Assembly: GCA_921293015.1 (NCBI GenBank)
Contig: OV121094.1
Span: forward strand, 40,298,054-40,362,053
From: Phorcus lineatus
Lineage: Eukaryota; Mollusca; Gastropoda; Trochida; Trochidae
Direction of reading: 5' to 3'
Length of the DNA stretch: 64,000 nucleotides
Shown: in pieces, positions 63,001-64,000 of the stretch
Numbering within the stretch: the stretch's first letter is position 1
Layout of the letters: each line of letters starts with the position of its first letter
The notes under the pieces: model-generated
Told to the model about the DNA's origin: nothing
Database searches by the model: none
What the model saw: only the letters and a program-made list of their open reading frames with translations
Translations under genes and position numbers: made by a program

Positions 63001-64000
63001 CTTGATAAATCTTCTTCGCTTTGACGATAACTGATGCTGATTTGTAGGTACTCTTATACAATCCAAAATTTAGATCAGTATTTGTTTAACAAAGTAATAT
63101 TGGAGGAATGCCATTGAAATCCCACGTTTTAAATAGCCATAGTCTTGATAACTGAAGGAAATATTTATGTACCTTTAAAGGCATTGCAATCAATGTTTCA
63201 ATATTATTATAGTAATAGTTTCTGACAGAAAGTAATTAGAAAAATATAAACCTAATAGTAAAGTTATCTGTGCATCACAGGTTATTTTCATCAATTCAAC
63301 TTGTACACTTATGATATGTCGTTTGGCAATTGAAAGAACCGAATTGAAATGTCAACAGCAAAGTGGTGTGTCAATTAATACTTCGTTTCATACATTTCCC
63401 ATTTTTACATTTTATAATTAGAGTTGACCTGCCACCAAGACTACGTGAAAGTAGTCACTAACTTATATACAATTCTCGTTCCTACCGAATGTTAATTTGT
63501 AAGGGGCTATGAAATAGACTTCATTGAAACTGTGTGATGGGTTATTTATAAATCTGGAAACACGATGAATAGAGATATATTCTGACTAAAGAGCCCGCCG
63601 AACTGACTCAAATGTTAAGAAAGCTATTATCTATCGCTAGGTTTCTTCGTTTCTATAAATAAATACTTATATTGATATGATTTTCATTTCGTTCAGATTT
63701 GCCTCTGTGTATATGTATATGATTTTAAACAATTATGTCGACAGATAGAAAAATAAATATTTTTGTCCTTTTTATGATGTAAGTAATAAGATAAAGATAA
63801 TAATGATCAAAACATTACCCACCACCAAAACCACAAACTGCCAAGTACGTTATATAGATAAATAACGCTATTGACACTTTTAAAAGATCATAATTGCAAT
63901 GCCCGAAATAGTTTCGCCATGATATAGCTTTCAAATTATATTCTTCATATCTTGCTGTGCTATTTTTAGCCCTGCTAGACAGTCATTAGTTGTAACAAGT
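60091..64000. other. AT-rich non-coding stretch, no gene seen
   Basis: Two overlapping opposite-strand frames (61,098-61,280 and 61,182-61,364) have no recognised domain. No RNA gene, mobile element or strong repeat was recognised. Confidence 0.5.

Overview
This 64-kb window is nuclear DNA of an animal, most likely a marine invertebrate and probably a mollusc (bivalve-like). It is strongly AT-rich. It has no operons or dense coding, and no intact protein-coding host gene that I can recognise. The organism call rests on its repeats: two elements built like the bivalve 'pearl'/non-autonomous Helitron type (about 145-bp core tandem repeats, then an ACGGATGG microsatellite and a short 3' hairpin end), a Penelope-like retroelement with a GIY-YIG domain, Tc1-type transposons, and a tRNA-derived SINE-like head. 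The window looks intergenic or intronic.

Layout: 1-3.4 kb is featureless AT-rich DNA with a CT microsatellite. From 3.4 kb come a tRNA-like SINE remnant and a TAC microsatellite. A diverged block E1 (3.74-9.15 kb) is repeated in the same orientation as E2 (11.76-17.03 kb), and E2 alone carries a 5'-truncated Penelope-like element (12.8-14.3 kb). 17-36 kb is mostly unrecognised sequence with smaller repeated pairs (F, G, H), two long hairpin elements, a GC-richer island (27.5-28.8 kb), a decayed Tc1 transposase (29.2-29.75 kb) and an adjacent TA-flanked MITE-like element (29.75-30.21 kb). 37.9-60.1 kb holds two more families: X (two copies) and D (four copies, three with a TATA-like box). Between them lie pearl-like copy 1 (48.77-50.61 kb), a nearly intact Tc1-type transposon with perfectly placed terminal repeats (51.48-53.08 kb) and pearl-like copy 2 (55.01-55.72 kb). 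60.1-64 kb shows nothing I can name.

The recognisable protein sequence is all from mobile elements: a reverse transcriptase/GIY-YIG pseudogene with one in-frame stop, a Tc1-type transposase inactivated by two CGA-to-TGA changes, and an older Tc1 relic. The most unusual property is the architecture itself. Much of the window is made of old, local, same-strand duplications of non-coding sequence, including the four-copy D family with a conserved TATA/initiator-like arrangement. Three short exon-like islands (21.25, 40.93 and 47.28 kb) are recorded as weak candidates.
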